Source of the DNA: Bradyrhizobium nanningense
GTDB taxonomy: Bacteria; Pseudomonadota; Alphaproteobacteria; Rhizobiales; Xanthobacteraceae
DNA length: 64,000 nt
Assembly: GCF_004114535.1 (NCBI RefSeq)
Contig: NZ_LBJC01000024.1
Location: 434,001-498,000, forward strand
Direction: 5' to 3'
In this document: in pieces, positions 19,506 to 27,505 of the stretch
Position numbering within the stretch: position 1 is the first letter of the stretch
Layout: every line of letters begins with the position of its first letter
Translations under genes and position numbers: made by a program
The notes under the pieces: model-generated
Seen by the model: only the letters and a program-made list of their open reading frames with translations
Database searches by the model: none
What the model was told of the DNA's origin: nothing

Positions 19506-20726
19506 ATGAGTTCTGAAGCCGTCAGTTCTGGAGCTGCCACGGGCGCAATGAGCGGACTGCGCGTCATCGATCTCACGCGCGTGCTCGGCGGTCCCTACTG
19601 CACCCAGATCCTCGCCGACCATGGCGCCGACGTGATCAAGGTCGAGCCGCCTGCAGGCGATGAGGTGCGCGAATGGGGTCCTCCGTTCCACGAGGAGGAC
19701 GCGGCCTATTTCGTCGGCATCAACCGCAACAAACGCTCGATCGGCCTCGACCTCGCCTCCGAGGGCGGCCGCGTCGTGCTGCTCAAGATGCTGGAGACGG
19801 CCGACGTCCTGATCGAGAATTTCAAGCCGGGCACGCTGGAGAAATGGGGCATCGGCAACGAGACCTTGCGCAAGAAATTTCCGCACCTCGTGCATTGCCG
19901 GATCTGCGGCTTCGGTGCCGACGGTCCGCGCGGCGGCAATCCCGGCTATGACGCCATCATCCAAGCCATGACCGGCATGATCGCCGCGACCGGCTCGCCC
20001 GAGAGCGGGCCGATGCGGATCGGCGTGCCGCTGGTCGACATCACCACCGGACTTTACGCGGCGATCGGAATCCTGATGGCACTGTCGGAGCGGCAGCGCT
20101 CGGGCCAGGGCCAATTCCTCGAGACGACGCTGTACGAGACCGGCCTTGCCATCATGCATCCGCACACCGCGAACTATTTCATGCATGGCAAGCCGCCCTC
20201 GCTCACCGGCAACGAGCACCCGAACCTCGTGCCTTACGCGATCTTCCCGACGAAAACCGACAACATCTTCATCGGCGTCGGCAATGACGGCACCTTCCGC
20301 AAGCTCGCCAAGGAGATCGGCAAGCCGGAGCTCGGCACCGATCCGCGCTTTGCTCGCAACAAGGACCGCATCGCCAACCGCGAGGCGCTGCGCGCCGAAC
20401 TCGCCGCCGTGTTCAGCCAGCACGAAGCCGAGCCGCTGTGCAATCGCCTGCTTGCCGCGGGCCTGCCCGCAGGGCCCGTGCAGAAGATCGACCAGGCGCT
20501 GACCAACCCGCACACGATCGCGCGCGGCGATATTATCGAGAAGGACTGGTACAAGGGCGTGGCCTCGCCGATCCGGCTCGACCGCAGCAAGCCGAGCCTG
20601 CGCCGGCTGCCGCCGAAATTCAGCCAGCACGCGGCCGAGGTGCTGGGCGAGTTCGGTTACTCCAAGGCCGAGATCGACGCGATGGTCGAAAAGGGCACGG
20701 TCTGCGGCCCCGAGCGCAAGCGCTAA
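19506..20726 (+). CDS. CaiB/BaiF family (class III) CoA-transferase
   Basis: The 406-residue protein has the class III CoA-transferase pattern: GLRVIDLTRVLGGPYCTQILADHGADVIKVEPP, INRNKRSIGLDL and the catalytic aspartate D178 in GVPLVDITTGLYA. Such enzymes move CoA between carboxylic acids through aspartyl-CoA thioesters. The substrates cannot be inferred. It stands alone, with Ohr upstream and repeats downstream. Confidence 0.9.
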   Translation: MSSEAVSSGAATGAMSGLRVIDLTRVLGGPYCTQILADHGADVIKVEPPAGDEVREWGPPFHEEDAAYFVGINRNKRSIGLDLASEGGRVVLLKMLETADVLIENFKPGTLEKWGIGNETLRKKFPHLVHCRICGFGADGPRGGNPGYDAIIQAMTGMIAATGSPESGPMRIGVPLVDITTGLYAAIGILMALSERQRSGQGQFLETTLYETGLAIMHPHTANYFMHGKPPSLTGNEHPNLVPYAIFPTKTDNIFIGVGNDGTFRKLAKEIGKPELGTDPRFARNKDRIANREALRAELAAVFSQHEAEPLCNRLLAAGLPAGPVQKIDQALTNPHTIARGDIIEKDWYKGVASPIRLDRSKPSLRRLPPKFSQHAAEVLGEFGYSKAEIDAMVEKGTVCGPERKR

Positions 20727-20761
20727 GCTAGGACAGAGATCAAGCGGCGGCGCAGGTGCGC

Positions 20762-20898
20762 GCCCTCTCCCGCTTGCTTGCGGGAGAGGGTTGGGGAGAG
20801 GGTGTCTCCGCAATGGGACAGTCCCCAAGAGGAAAGAGCCCTCACCCGGCGCTTCGCGCCGCCCTCTCCCGCACGCACGCGGGAGAGGTTTGGGGCCC
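20762..20898. repeat. palindromic repeat, family B, two units
   Basis: CCCTCTCCCGCTTGCTTGCG with GGTTGGGGAGAGGGT is followed by a second unit ending CGGGAGAGGTTTGGGG. The same family brackets the DUF559 gene at 48.8-49.3 kb. The repeat fills much of the 394-bp gap before ugpB. Confidence 0.8.
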
Positions 20899-21074
20899 GC
20901 GGCTTGATCGTCAGCTCACATAAGTAATGCCGCACTGCGGCGCGGGCACGATAGTGCACCGCGAACGGAGGAGGCTGCCCGCTTCGTCTTCGCCTATTTG
21001 ACAGCTTCCCTTTTCCAGCGCTTGCCGCTTTCGTTTCGGCCGCTTACACAGTCATGTGAACGTCATATGGCGCT

Positions 21075-21112
21075 GCTAGCGCAAGCGCTTCTTTAGTGAC
21101 GGGCAAGGGAGG
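21075..21112 (+). promoter_or_regulatory. LacI-type operator half-site pair and ugpB ribosome-binding site
   Basis: AGCGCAAGCGCT with the perfect core AAGCGCTT (21083-21090) lies 30 bp before ugpB and resembles LacI-family operators. AAGGGAGG at 21105-21112 is a strong ribosome-binding site 8 nt before the ATG. No lacI gene is adjacent, so the regulator is unknown. Confidence 0.4.
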
Positions 21113-21120
21113 TTTTCTTG

Positions 21121-22437
21121 ATGACTCTTCGACACTTTGGCGCGGCTGCCGCATTTGCAATCACGGTCGGCATGAGCGCCTCGCCGGCTCTGGCCGTGAC
21201 TGAAATCCAGTGGTGGCACGCGATGACCGGCGCCAACAACGACGTCATCGTCAAGCTCGCGAACGACTTCAACGCCGCGCAGAGCGACTACAAGGTCATC
21301 CCCACCTACAAGGGCAACTACGCCGACACCATGAACGCGGGCATCGCGGCGTTCCGCGCCGGCAACGCGCCGCACATCATGCAGGTGTTCGAGGTCGGCA
21401 CCGCCACCATGATGGCTGCGACCGGCGCCGTGAAGCCGGTCTACAAGCTGATGGCCGAGACCGGCGAGAAGTTCGATCCCAAGGCCTATCTGCCCGCGAT
21501 CACCGGCTACTATTCGACCTCGAAGGGCGAGATGCTGTCCTTCCCCTTCAACTCGTCGTCGACCGTCATGTGGGTCAACCTCGACGAGCTAAAGAAGGCC
21601 AATGTCGAGATCCCGAAGACCTGGCCCGACGTGTTCACCGCGGCCAAGAAGCTCCACGACAACGGTCATGCGACCTGCGGCTTCTCCAACTCGTGGGTGA
21701 CCTGGGTCAATCTCGAGCAGCTCTCTGCCTGGCACAACGTGCCGCTCTCGACCAAGGCCAACGGTCTCGACGGCTTCGACACCGTGCTCGAGTTCAACGG
21801 CCCGCTCCAGGTCAAGCACCTCGAGAAGCTGGTCGAGCTCCAGAAGGACAAGACCTACGACTATGCCGGCCGCACCAACACCGGCGAAGGCCGCTTCACC
21901 TCGGGCGAATGCCCGCTCTACCTGACCTCCTCGGCGTTCTTCGGCAACGTCAAGGCGCAGGCCAAGTTCAACTTCACCGCAGTGCCGATGCCGTATTATC
22001 CGGACGCGAAGGGCGCGCCGCAGAACTCGATCATCGGCGGTGCTTCGCTCTGGGTGATGGGCGGCAAGGCGGCCGACGACTACAAGGGCGTGGCCAAGTT
22101 CCTGAGCTTCCTCTCGGACACCGATCGCCAAGTCTACATCCACAAGGCCTCGGGCTATCTGCCGATCACCAAGGCGGCTTACGAGAAGGCCAAGGCTGAG
22201 GGCTTCTACAAGGATCAGCCCTATCTCGAGACCCCGCTGCTCGAGCTGACCAACAAGGAGCCGACCGAGAATTCGCGCGGCCTCCGCCTCGGCAACATGG
22301 TCCAGCTCCGTGACGTCTGGTCGGAAGAGATCGAGCAGGCGCTCGCCGGCAAGAAGACCGCCAAGCAGGCGCTGGACGCGGCCGTCGAGCGCGGCAACAC
22401 CATGCTGCGCCAGTTCGAAAAGACCGCCGTCAAGTAA
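21121..22437 (+). CDS. ugpB: sn-glycerol-3-phosphate-type ABC transporter substrate-binding protein
   Basis: The ATG at 21121 gives 438 residues with a signal peptide ending at about ASPALA-VTEIQ. EIQWWHAMTGANND, YKGNYADTMNAGIAAFRAGNAPHI and FPFNSSSTVMWVN match UgpB. The protein would capture glycerol-3-phosphate or glycerophosphodiesters in the periplasm. It is first in ugpB-A-E-C. The family can also take sugars, so the substrate is likely but not proved. Confidence 0.92.
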   Translation: MTLRHFGAAAAFAITVGMSASPALAVTEIQWWHAMTGANNDVIVKLANDFNAAQSDYKVIPTYKGNYADTMNAGIAAFRAGNAPHIMQVFEVGTATMMAATGAVKPVYKLMAETGEKFDPKAYLPAITGYYSTSKGEMLSFPFNSSSTVMWVNLDELKKANVEIPKTWPDVFTAAKKLHDNGHATCGFSNSWVTWVNLEQLSAWHNVPLSTKANGLDGFDTVLEFNGPLQVKHLEKLVELQKDKTYDYAGRTNTGEGRFTSGECPLYLTSSAFFGNVKAQAKFNFTAVPMPYYPDAKGAPQNSIIGGASLWVMGGKAADDYKGVAKFLSFLSDTDRQVYIHKASGYLPITKAAYEKAKAEGFYKDQPYLETPLLELTNKEPTENSRGLRLGNMVQLRDVWSEEIEQALAGKKTAKQALDAAVERGNTMLRQFEKTAVK

Positions 22438-22447
22438 GGTGACGGAC

Positions 22448-22471
22448 GGCAGGCCGGCAAGCCGGCCTGCC
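22448..22471 (+). other. perfect hairpin between ugpB and ugpA
   Basis: GGCAGGCCGGC-AA-GCCGGCCTGCC is a perfect inverted repeat 11 bp after the ugpB stop without a T tract. In ABC importers such hairpins often protect the binding-protein mRNA and lower expression of the permease genes. That role here is inferred. Confidence 0.6.
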
Positions 22472-22486
22472 GCTCCTGCGGGCATC

Positions 22487-23368
22487 ATGCAAAAGCAAGC
22501 CATTTTCCAATCGAAGCTGTTGCCGTATGCGTTGGTTGCGCCGCAACTCGCGATCGTCCTGATTTTCTTCTACTGGCCGGCCCTGCAGGCCGTGATCCAG
22601 TCCTTCCTGCTTCAGGACGCCTTTGGTCTGTCGACCACCTTCGTCTGGTTCGACAATTACGTCGAGCTGTTCAGGGATCCCGCTTATTTCGAGGCGATCC
22701 TCCGCACTTTCTTCTTTTCGTTCGCCATCGCGGTCTCGTCGCTGTCCTTTGCCCTGCTGCTCGCCGTGATGGCGGACAAGCCGCTGCGCGGTGTCATGCT
22801 CTACCGCACCCTGCTGATCTGGCCCTATGCGGTGGCACCGCCGGTCGTCGGCGTGCTCTGGATCTTCATGCTGCATCCCTCGCTGGGTGTGCTCTCGCGA
22901 TACTTGCGCACCCTCGGCATCGACTGGAATCCGATGCTCGACGGCGACCAGGCCGCTGCGCTGATCATCCTCGCCGCCGCCTGGAAGCAGATCTCCTACA
23001 ATTTCCTGTTCTTCCTCGCCGGCCTGCAAAGCATCCCGCGAAGCGTGCTCGAGGCTGCCGCGATCGACGGCGCCCGCCCGATGCGGCGGTTCTGGACCGT
23101 GACCTTCCCGCTGCTGTCGCCGACCATCTTCTTCCTGCTGGTCGTCAACATCGTCTACGCCTTCTTCGACACCTTCGGCATCATCGACACCATGACCCGC
23201 GGCGGACCCGGCACGTCGACCGTCACGCTGGTCTACAAGGTCTATTCCGACGGCCTGCTCGGCGGCAATCTCGGCAGCTCGGCGGCGCAATCGGTGGTCC
23301 TGATGATCATGGTCATCGTGCTCACCGGAATCCAGTTCCGCTTCGTCGAACGCAAGGTGACCTACTGA
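22487..23368 (+). CDS. ugpA: glycerol-3-phosphate ABC transporter permease UgpA
   Basis: From the ATG at 22487 the protein is 293 residues with six predicted membrane segments. The inner-membrane coupling motif EAAAIDGARPMRRFWTVTFP (EAA loop) faces the ATPase. It follows ugpB after 49 bp and overlaps ugpE by 1 bp. Confidence 0.93.
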   Translation: MQKQAIFQSKLLPYALVAPQLAIVLIFFYWPALQAVIQSFLLQDAFGLSTTFVWFDNYVELFRDPAYFEAILRTFFFSFAIAVSSLSFALLLAVMADKPLRGVMLYRTLLIWPYAVAPPVVGVLWIFMLHPSLGVLSRYLRTLGIDWNPMLDGDQAAALIILAAAWKQISYNFLFFLAGLQSIPRSVLEAAAIDGARPMRRFWTVTFPLLSPTIFFLLVVNIVYAFFDTFGIIDTMTRGGPGTSTVTLVYKVYSDGLLGGNLGSSAAQSVVLMIMVIVLTGIQFRFVERKVTY

Positions 23369-24216
23369 TGGTCGAGGAAGAAGGCTTCCGGCGCTACGTC
23401 GCCCACGTCATCCTCTGGATCGGGATCGCGATCGTCGCCTTCCCGGTCTACATCGCGATCGTCGCTTCGACCCAGGACAACGCGCTGATCGCGAACGGGC
23501 AGATGTCGCTGCTGCCGGGCGGCCACTTCTTCGAGGTCTACTACCAGACCATCTTCGTCGGCACGAGCGGCTCGACCCGCGAGCCCGTCGGCAACATGAT
23601 GCTGAACTCGCTGGTGATGGCGCTGGCGATCGCGGTCGGCAAGATCGCGATCTCGATCATCTCGGCCTATGCGATCGTGTATTTCCGCTTTCCGTTCCGG
23701 ATGCCGATCTTCTGGCTCATCTTCATCACCCTGATGCTGCCGGTCGAGGTCCGCATCTATCCGACCTACAAGATCGTCGCCGACCTGCACATGCTCGACA
23801 GCTATGCCGGCCTCTCGCTGCCGCTGATCGCCTCCGCCACGGCAACGCTGCTGTTCCGCCAGTTCTTCATGACCGTGCCGGATGAATTGCTAGAAGCCTC
23901 GCGCATCGACGGCGCCGGTCCCTTGCGCTTCTTCTGGGATACGCTGCTGCCACTGTCGCGCACCAACATGGCGGCGCTGTTCGTGATCCTGTTCATCCTC
24001 GGCTGGAATCAATATCTCTGGCCGCTGCTGATCACCACCCGCGACGACATGCAGACCATCCAGGTCGGCATCCGCAAGATGATCACCACCACCGATGCCC
24101 TGACCGAATGGCCGATCGTGATGGCGACCGCCGTACTCGCGATGCTGCCGCCGGTGTTCGTCGTCGTCGTGATGCAGAAATTGTTCGTGCGCGGACTGGT
24201 CGAGACGGAAAAGTAA
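23368..24216 (+). CDS. ugpE: glycerol-3-phosphate ABC transporter permease UgpE
   Basis: The 282-residue permease partner has six membrane segments and the EAA loop EASRIDGAGPLRFFWDTLLP. Its ATG shares one base with the ugpA stop (TGATG). Together with UgpA it forms the translocation channel. GWNQYLWPLLIT is typical of UgpE. Confidence 0.94.
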   Translation: MVEEEGFRRYVAHVILWIGIAIVAFPVYIAIVASTQDNALIANGQMSLLPGGHFFEVYYQTIFVGTSGSTREPVGNMMLNSLVMALAIAVGKIAISIISAYAIVYFRFPFRMPIFWLIFITLMLPVEVRIYPTYKIVADLHMLDSYAGLSLPLIASATATLLFRQFFMTVPDELLEASRIDGAGPLRFFWDTLLPLSRTNMAALFVILFILGWNQYLWPLLITTRDDMQTIQVGIRKMITTTDALTEWPIVMATAVLAMLPPVFVVVVMQKLFVRGLVETEK

Positions 24217-24229
24217 GAAGCGAGTTTTC

Positions 24230-25318
24230 ATGGCTAACGTCACCCTGCGCAACGTCCGCAAGACCTATCCCGGCGGCTTCGAGGCCATCAAGGGCGTCAA
24301 TGTCGATGTCGGCGACGGACAGTTCTGCGTGCTGGTCGGCCCCTCCGGCTGCGGCAAGTCGACCTTGCTGCGCATGGTCGCAGGCCTCGAGACCGTTACC
24401 GGCGGCGAGATCGACATCGGCGGTCGTGTCGTCAACCAGATCGAGCCCGCCGATCGCGACATCGCGATGGTGTTCCAGAACTACGCGCTCTATCCGCATA
24501 TGAGCGTCTACAACAACATGGCCTACGGCCTGCGCAACCGCGGCATGGCGGAGACCGAGATCAAGACCCGCGTCGAGGAAGCCGCGCGCGTGCTCGAGCT
24601 GTCGCCGATGCTGGAGCGCAAGCCGCGCCAGCTCTCCGGCGGCCAGCGCCAGCGCGTCGCCATGGGCCGCGCCATCGTGCGCCAGCCGAAGGTGTTCCTG
24701 TTCGACGAGCCGCTCTCCAACCTCGACGCCAAGCTGCGCATCGCGATGCGGGTCGAGATCCGCAAATTGCAGCGCCGGCTCAACACGACCTCGATCTACG
24801 TCACCCACGACCAGCTCGAGGCGATGACGCTCGCCGACATTCTTGTCGTGATGAACGGCGGCCAGGTCGAGCAGGTCGGCAATCCCCTTGCGATCTACGA
24901 GAAGCCCGCGACCACCTTCGTCGCCTCCTTCATCGGCGCCCCGCCGATGAATCTGATGTCGACGCGGCCTGAGGAGATCCGCTCGCAGCTCGCCGGCAGC
25001 AACGCTGCCGACGCCGGCATTCTCGGCATCCGCCCGGAAGATTTCGTCATCACCGACCAGACCCCCGCCAGCGGCGTCGCGTTGCCGTTGACCGTGGAAG
25101 CGATCGAGCGCGTCGGCGCGGAAACTTTCGTCTATGGCTGCCGCGAGCAGGAAGGCGAGCGTGTCGCCGCAACCCCCGGCGAACTGCCGCCCGGCGAGAT
25201 CATCGTCCGCATTCCCGGAACCGAGGCCCCCGCCATCGGCCAGAAGATCCGCGTCGCGGCTTTGCGCAACAAGCTGCATTTGTTCAGCGGCGACGGGCGC
25301 AAGCGCCTGGAAGCCTGA
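24230..25318 (+). CDS. ugpC: glycerol-3-phosphate ABC transporter ATPase UgpC
   Basis: The 362-residue ATPase has Walker A GPSGCGKST (37-45), the signature QLSGGQRQRVAMGRA, Walker B VFLFDEPLSNLD and the switch histidine in YVTHDQLEAMT. The C-terminal MalK-type OB-fold contains GIRPEDF. It starts 13 bp after ugpE and ends the operon. Confidence 0.95.
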   Translation: MANVTLRNVRKTYPGGFEAIKGVNVDVGDGQFCVLVGPSGCGKSTLLRMVAGLETVTGGEIDIGGRVVNQIEPADRDIAMVFQNYALYPHMSVYNNMAYGLRNRGMAETEIKTRVEEAARVLELSPMLERKPRQLSGGQRQRVAMGRAIVRQPKVFLFDEPLSNLDAKLRIAMRVEIRKLQRRLNTTSIYVTHDQLEAMTLADILVVMNGGQVEQVGNPLAIYEKPATTFVASFIGAPPMNLMSTRPEEIRSQLAGSNAADAGILGIRPEDFVITDQTPASGVALPLTVEAIERVGAETFVYGCREQEGERVAATPGELPPGEIIVRIPGTEAPAIGQKIRVAALRNKLHLFSGDGRKRLEA

Positions 25319-25350
25319 GCGGTTCCGAAGGGCCTGACAACACAAAGCGC

Positions 25351-25389
25351 GAAAACAACCCCATGCACAGTAGAAGGGGCTTGTTTTCA
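25351..25389 (+). terminator. inverted repeat after ugpC
   Basis: GAAAACAACCCC pairs with GGGGCTTGTTTTC (one extra base) around a 13-nt loop. The T-rich 3' arm makes it a plausible bidirectional terminator. I recall similar sequences in other Bradyrhizobium gaps, so it may be a dispersed repeat. Confidence 0.55.
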
Positions 25390-25505
25390 TTGGGATAAAT
25401 CGCACCGCGTTTTGATCATGTCGGCCATGACGATCCGGGACCATCTGGTGCGGTGAGTGACTGCGCTGCGGCTGAATCGCGCATCCACAGCCTCTTGGCT
25501 ACCTG

Positions 25506-25534
25506 CTTGAACCCACACGGGAACATGCCCATAT
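25506..25534 (+). promoter_or_regulatory. sigma-32 (RpoH)-type promoter of hsp20
   Basis: CTTGAA at 25506-25511 and CCATAT at 25529-25534 are separated by 17 bp, close to the alphaproteobacterial RpoH consensus. A start about 7 bp later would give a leader of about 63 nt that contains the two hairpins described next. Confidence 0.7.
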
Positions 25535-25546
25535 TGCTGAGCAAGG

Positions 25547-25603
25547 GGTGCCGCGTGCGGGCCCTGATGCACCAAAGTCGCTTCTGCGAGGACTTTGTAA
25601 ACT
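25547..25603 (+). promoter_or_regulatory. candidate ROSE-like RNA thermometer in the hsp20 leader
   Basis: A first stem GGTGC/GCACC (25547-25551 with 25569-25573) is followed by the stem CAAAGTC/GACTTTG (25573-25579 with 25591-25597). Inside the second loop, CTT can pair with GAG, so the ribosome-binding site GAGGA (25588-25592) is sequestered. This matches the design of ROSE elements known from Bradyrhizobium small heat-shock genes. Confidence 0.65.
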
Positions 25604-26029
25604 ATGTCTCGTGTTCCCACGTTATCCAGTCCGTTCCTTCTGGGCTTCGACGAGATTGAGCGCGTGCTCGATCGCGTCGTCAAAGGCGCCGACGGCTACC
25701 CTCCCTACAATATCGAGAGGTGCGACCGATCGGACGGCCAGCCCGAGCGCTTGCGCATCACGCTGGCGGTCGCCGGATTTACGCGCGACCAACTCGATGT
25801 AACCATTGAGGAAAACCAGCTCGTGATCCGCGGACGTCAGCAGGACGACAAGACCCGGCAATACATCCATCGCGGCATCGCCGCGCGCCACTTCCAGCGC
25901 ACCTTCGTGCTGGCGGAGGGGATGCTGGTGCTGGGTGCGGATCTGAAGAACGGGCTGTTGTCGATCGATCTGGCCCGGCCTGAACCGGAGAGGATCGTTA
26001 AGACAATCGCTATCAATGAGCACGAATAA
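25604..26029 (+). CDS. small heat-shock protein Hsp20 (IbpA class A type)
   Basis: The 141-residue protein has a short N-terminal arm and an alpha-crystallin domain from about 35 to 130 with YNIERCD, LAVAGFTRDQLDVTIEENQLVIRG and the closing LKNGLLSIDL. The C-terminal IxI-like anchor is IAI. It holds unfolding proteins for refolding by DnaK/ClpB. It has an RpoH-type promoter and a likely RNA thermometer, and DUF1150 follows after 50 bp. Confidence 0.93.
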   Translation: MSRVPTLSSPFLLGFDEIERVLDRVVKGADGYPPYNIERCDRSDGQPERLRITLAVAGFTRDQLDVTIEENQLVIRGRQQDDKTRQYIHRGIAARHFQRTFVLAEGMLVLGADLKNGLLSIDLARPEPERIVKTIAINEHE

Positions 26030-26079
26030 TGGAACGAGTAGCGGACTCGACCGCTTAGTGTTCCAGAGGAGTCGAGACC

Positions 26080-26352
26080 ATGAGTGAAGGTCACGTTGCG
26101 TTCGAATACGAAGCCAAGAACGTCTCGCCCGAGACGCTGGCAACCCTCGGCGAAGGCCATATCGCCTATGTGAAGCAGATCCGCTCGGAGGACGTGCCGG
26201 GCCTGTTTCCCGAAGCGCCGAAAATCGCGCCGGGCCTCAAGCTCTTCGCGCTCCACGCCGCCGACGGCACGCCGATCATGCTGACTGACAGCCGCGAAGC
26301 CGCGGTCGCCAACGCCTGGAGCAACGAGCTGCAGGCCGTCAGCGTGCACTGA
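26080..26352 (+). CDS. DUF1150 family protein
   Basis: The 90-residue protein has the DUF1150 pattern: TLATLGEGHIAYVKQIRSEDV, the segment LKLFALHAADGTPIMLTDSREAA, and a short C-terminus. These genes typically follow hsp20 genes in Rhizobiales, but the function is unknown. It lies 50 bp after hsp20 and shares its terminator. Its last 30 codons are duplicated at 28073. Confidence 0.9.
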   Translation: MSEGHVAFEYEAKNVSPETLATLGEGHIAYVKQIRSEDVPGLFPEAPKIAPGLKLFALHAADGTPIMLTDSREAAVANAWSNELQAVSVH

Positions 26353-26383
26353 GCACGCGCACGTCGCATGAATAGAGTTTTGG

Positions 26384-26420
26384 CGGGCATGCCTTCGCAG
26401 GAGGGCGTGCCCGTTTTCAT
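26384..26420 (+). terminator. terminator of hsp20-DUF1150
   Basis: CGGGCATGCC/GGCGTGCCCG forms a stem with one G-T pair, followed by TTTTCATTTT. It lies 31 bp after the DUF1150 stop. Confidence 0.85.
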
Positions 26421-26460
26421 TTTGATGTCTCGGCATCGTCAACGCGAACTCTGCGCTCGC

Positions 26461-26602
26461 GTGCCCCGGACGCAGCGCAGCACTACTTCAGCGGTGCGCT
26501 GCAGAGCCGGGGCCCATGCGGCTGATGACAATCCGTGTGGCACTGGGGTCCCGGCTCTGCGCAGCAACGCTTACGCGTTGCTGCTTTGTCCGGGACACGA
26601 GA
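26461..26602. repeat. palindromic repeat, family A copy 2
   Basis: It begins GTGCCCCGGACGCAGCGC and ends TTTGTCCGGGACACGAGA, with inner pairings around GAGCCGGGGCCC. It is nearly identical to the copy at 28275 because both lie in the larger duplication. Confidence 0.85.
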
Positions 26603-26654
26603 GCTGAAAACACGCGCCCCACTCTCGTTCAACGCGGGAGATAGACGATCGGTT

Positions 26655-27229
26655 CTAGCGACCGGCTTTCTCCAGTCCGGCGATCACCGGCCGGATCGAT
26701 CGACGGAATTGAAGCTCAACTTCATCAATGCGAACTGGGTGCCTCTTCTCCGCGAGCCAAGCCAGCAGTTCAACCAACGCACCCGTGAGACAATGCGCTG
26801 CGGCATCTCGCCGCCAGCTCGCCGCAAGCCGGTCCAGATCCTCTCGGACGAGTCCAAGCACCATATCCTTGAAGCGCATCTTTTGACCGCTGCGCCGACC
26901 GACGAGCGCTCGAAGCAGCTTGCGTTGCTCGTGAGCGTGCTCGATCAGTCCGCGCAGGAACGGCAGCACATCGGGGCGCCCTCGCTTGTCCAAGCTGGCC
27001 TGCAGCGCAGCGCCTGACGAAGGTCGTCCAATCCGCCTTCCAGCAATTGCTCCTTGCTGTCGTAATGCAGGTAAAAAGTCGAGCGACCGATATTCGCGCG
27101 CTCGCAGATGCTCTGGATACTGACGTCGTCCCACCCGCGCTCTGCCATCAGCGTATGGAATGCATCCCGGAGCGCTCGTCGCGTACGCTGCACGCGGCGA
27201 TCGACGAGCTTTGGGTTCGGAGAAGCCAA
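26655..27229 (-). pseudogene. TetR-family regulator, frameshifted
   Basis: TTG at 27229 with AAAGGAGG 6 nt upstream starts a TetR N-terminus (RRALRDAFHTLMAERGWDD and SIQSICERANIGRSTFYLHY). The frame is lost at a tandem 5-bp duplication, AGCGCAGCGC at 27004-27013. Removing one copy joins LDDLRQAL directly to QASLDKRGRPD and restores an in-frame protein of 189 residues with a normal TetR ligand domain. The gene is therefore a recent pseudogene unless the base call is wrong. As read, the product stops about 28 residues after the HTH and its following helix. Confidence 0.85.
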
Positions 27230-27289
27230 AGGTGCCTCCTTTCCTGGACAACAGATGCCATTGTGTCTGAAAACGAACATTCCCTGGGC

Positions 27290-27306
27290 CATGTGTTCTT
27301 CACATG
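27290..27306. promoter_or_regulatory. palindrome upstream of tetR
   Basis: CATGTG-TTCTT-CACATG is a perfect 6-bp palindrome about 60 bp before the tetR start. It could be the TetR autoregulatory operator. Confidence 0.35.
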
Positions 27307-27332
27307 AGAGCGCACGACTGCTTTCGAGCGTA

Positions 27333-27346
27333 TTGATTGAGATCAA
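27333..27346. promoter_or_regulatory. perfect FNR/FixK-type box
   Basis: TTGAT-TGAG-ATCAA is a perfect match to the CRP/FNR-family anaerobox, which in Bradyrhizobium is bound by FixK2. It lies in the divergent gap, 160 bp before the membrane-protein gene and 104 bp before tetR, so either could be the target under low oxygen. Confidence 0.6.
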
Positions 27347-27505
27347 GCTGAGGCGCCACCGGATATGCAGAGGGACATGACATATCGTGTTCAGGTCTCC
27401 TCACAGGTCTAGAGGCCGTCTCCGTGTCATATCAAGCGGGTACGGATGCTTCAGGGTGGCCAAGCTCGTCAGTGAATTGCTCGGGAAAACAATACGGGGG
27501 AAGGG

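Larger units (their letters stand above)
26263..26631. repeat. direct repeat, copy 1 (DUF1150 tail, terminator, repeat A)
   Basis: From the codons for DGTPIM in the DUF1150 gene to CCCCACTCTCGTTCA, this segment reappears at 28073-28443 with an estimated 90% identity by eye. The copies enclose 1.44 kb holding the tetR pseudogene and a membrane protein. The non-genic 302 bp here are otherwise explained by the terminator and repeat A copy 2. Confidence 0.85.

Noticed and set aside
20998..21003. TTGACA as the -35 box of ugpB
   Set aside because: No acceptable -10 element lies 16-18 bp downstream, so I did not call a promoter.
26655..27346. Two overlapping separate genes in the tetR region
   Set aside because: The halves are the N- and C-terminal parts of one TetR protein and join exactly when one unit of a 5-bp tandem repeat is removed.
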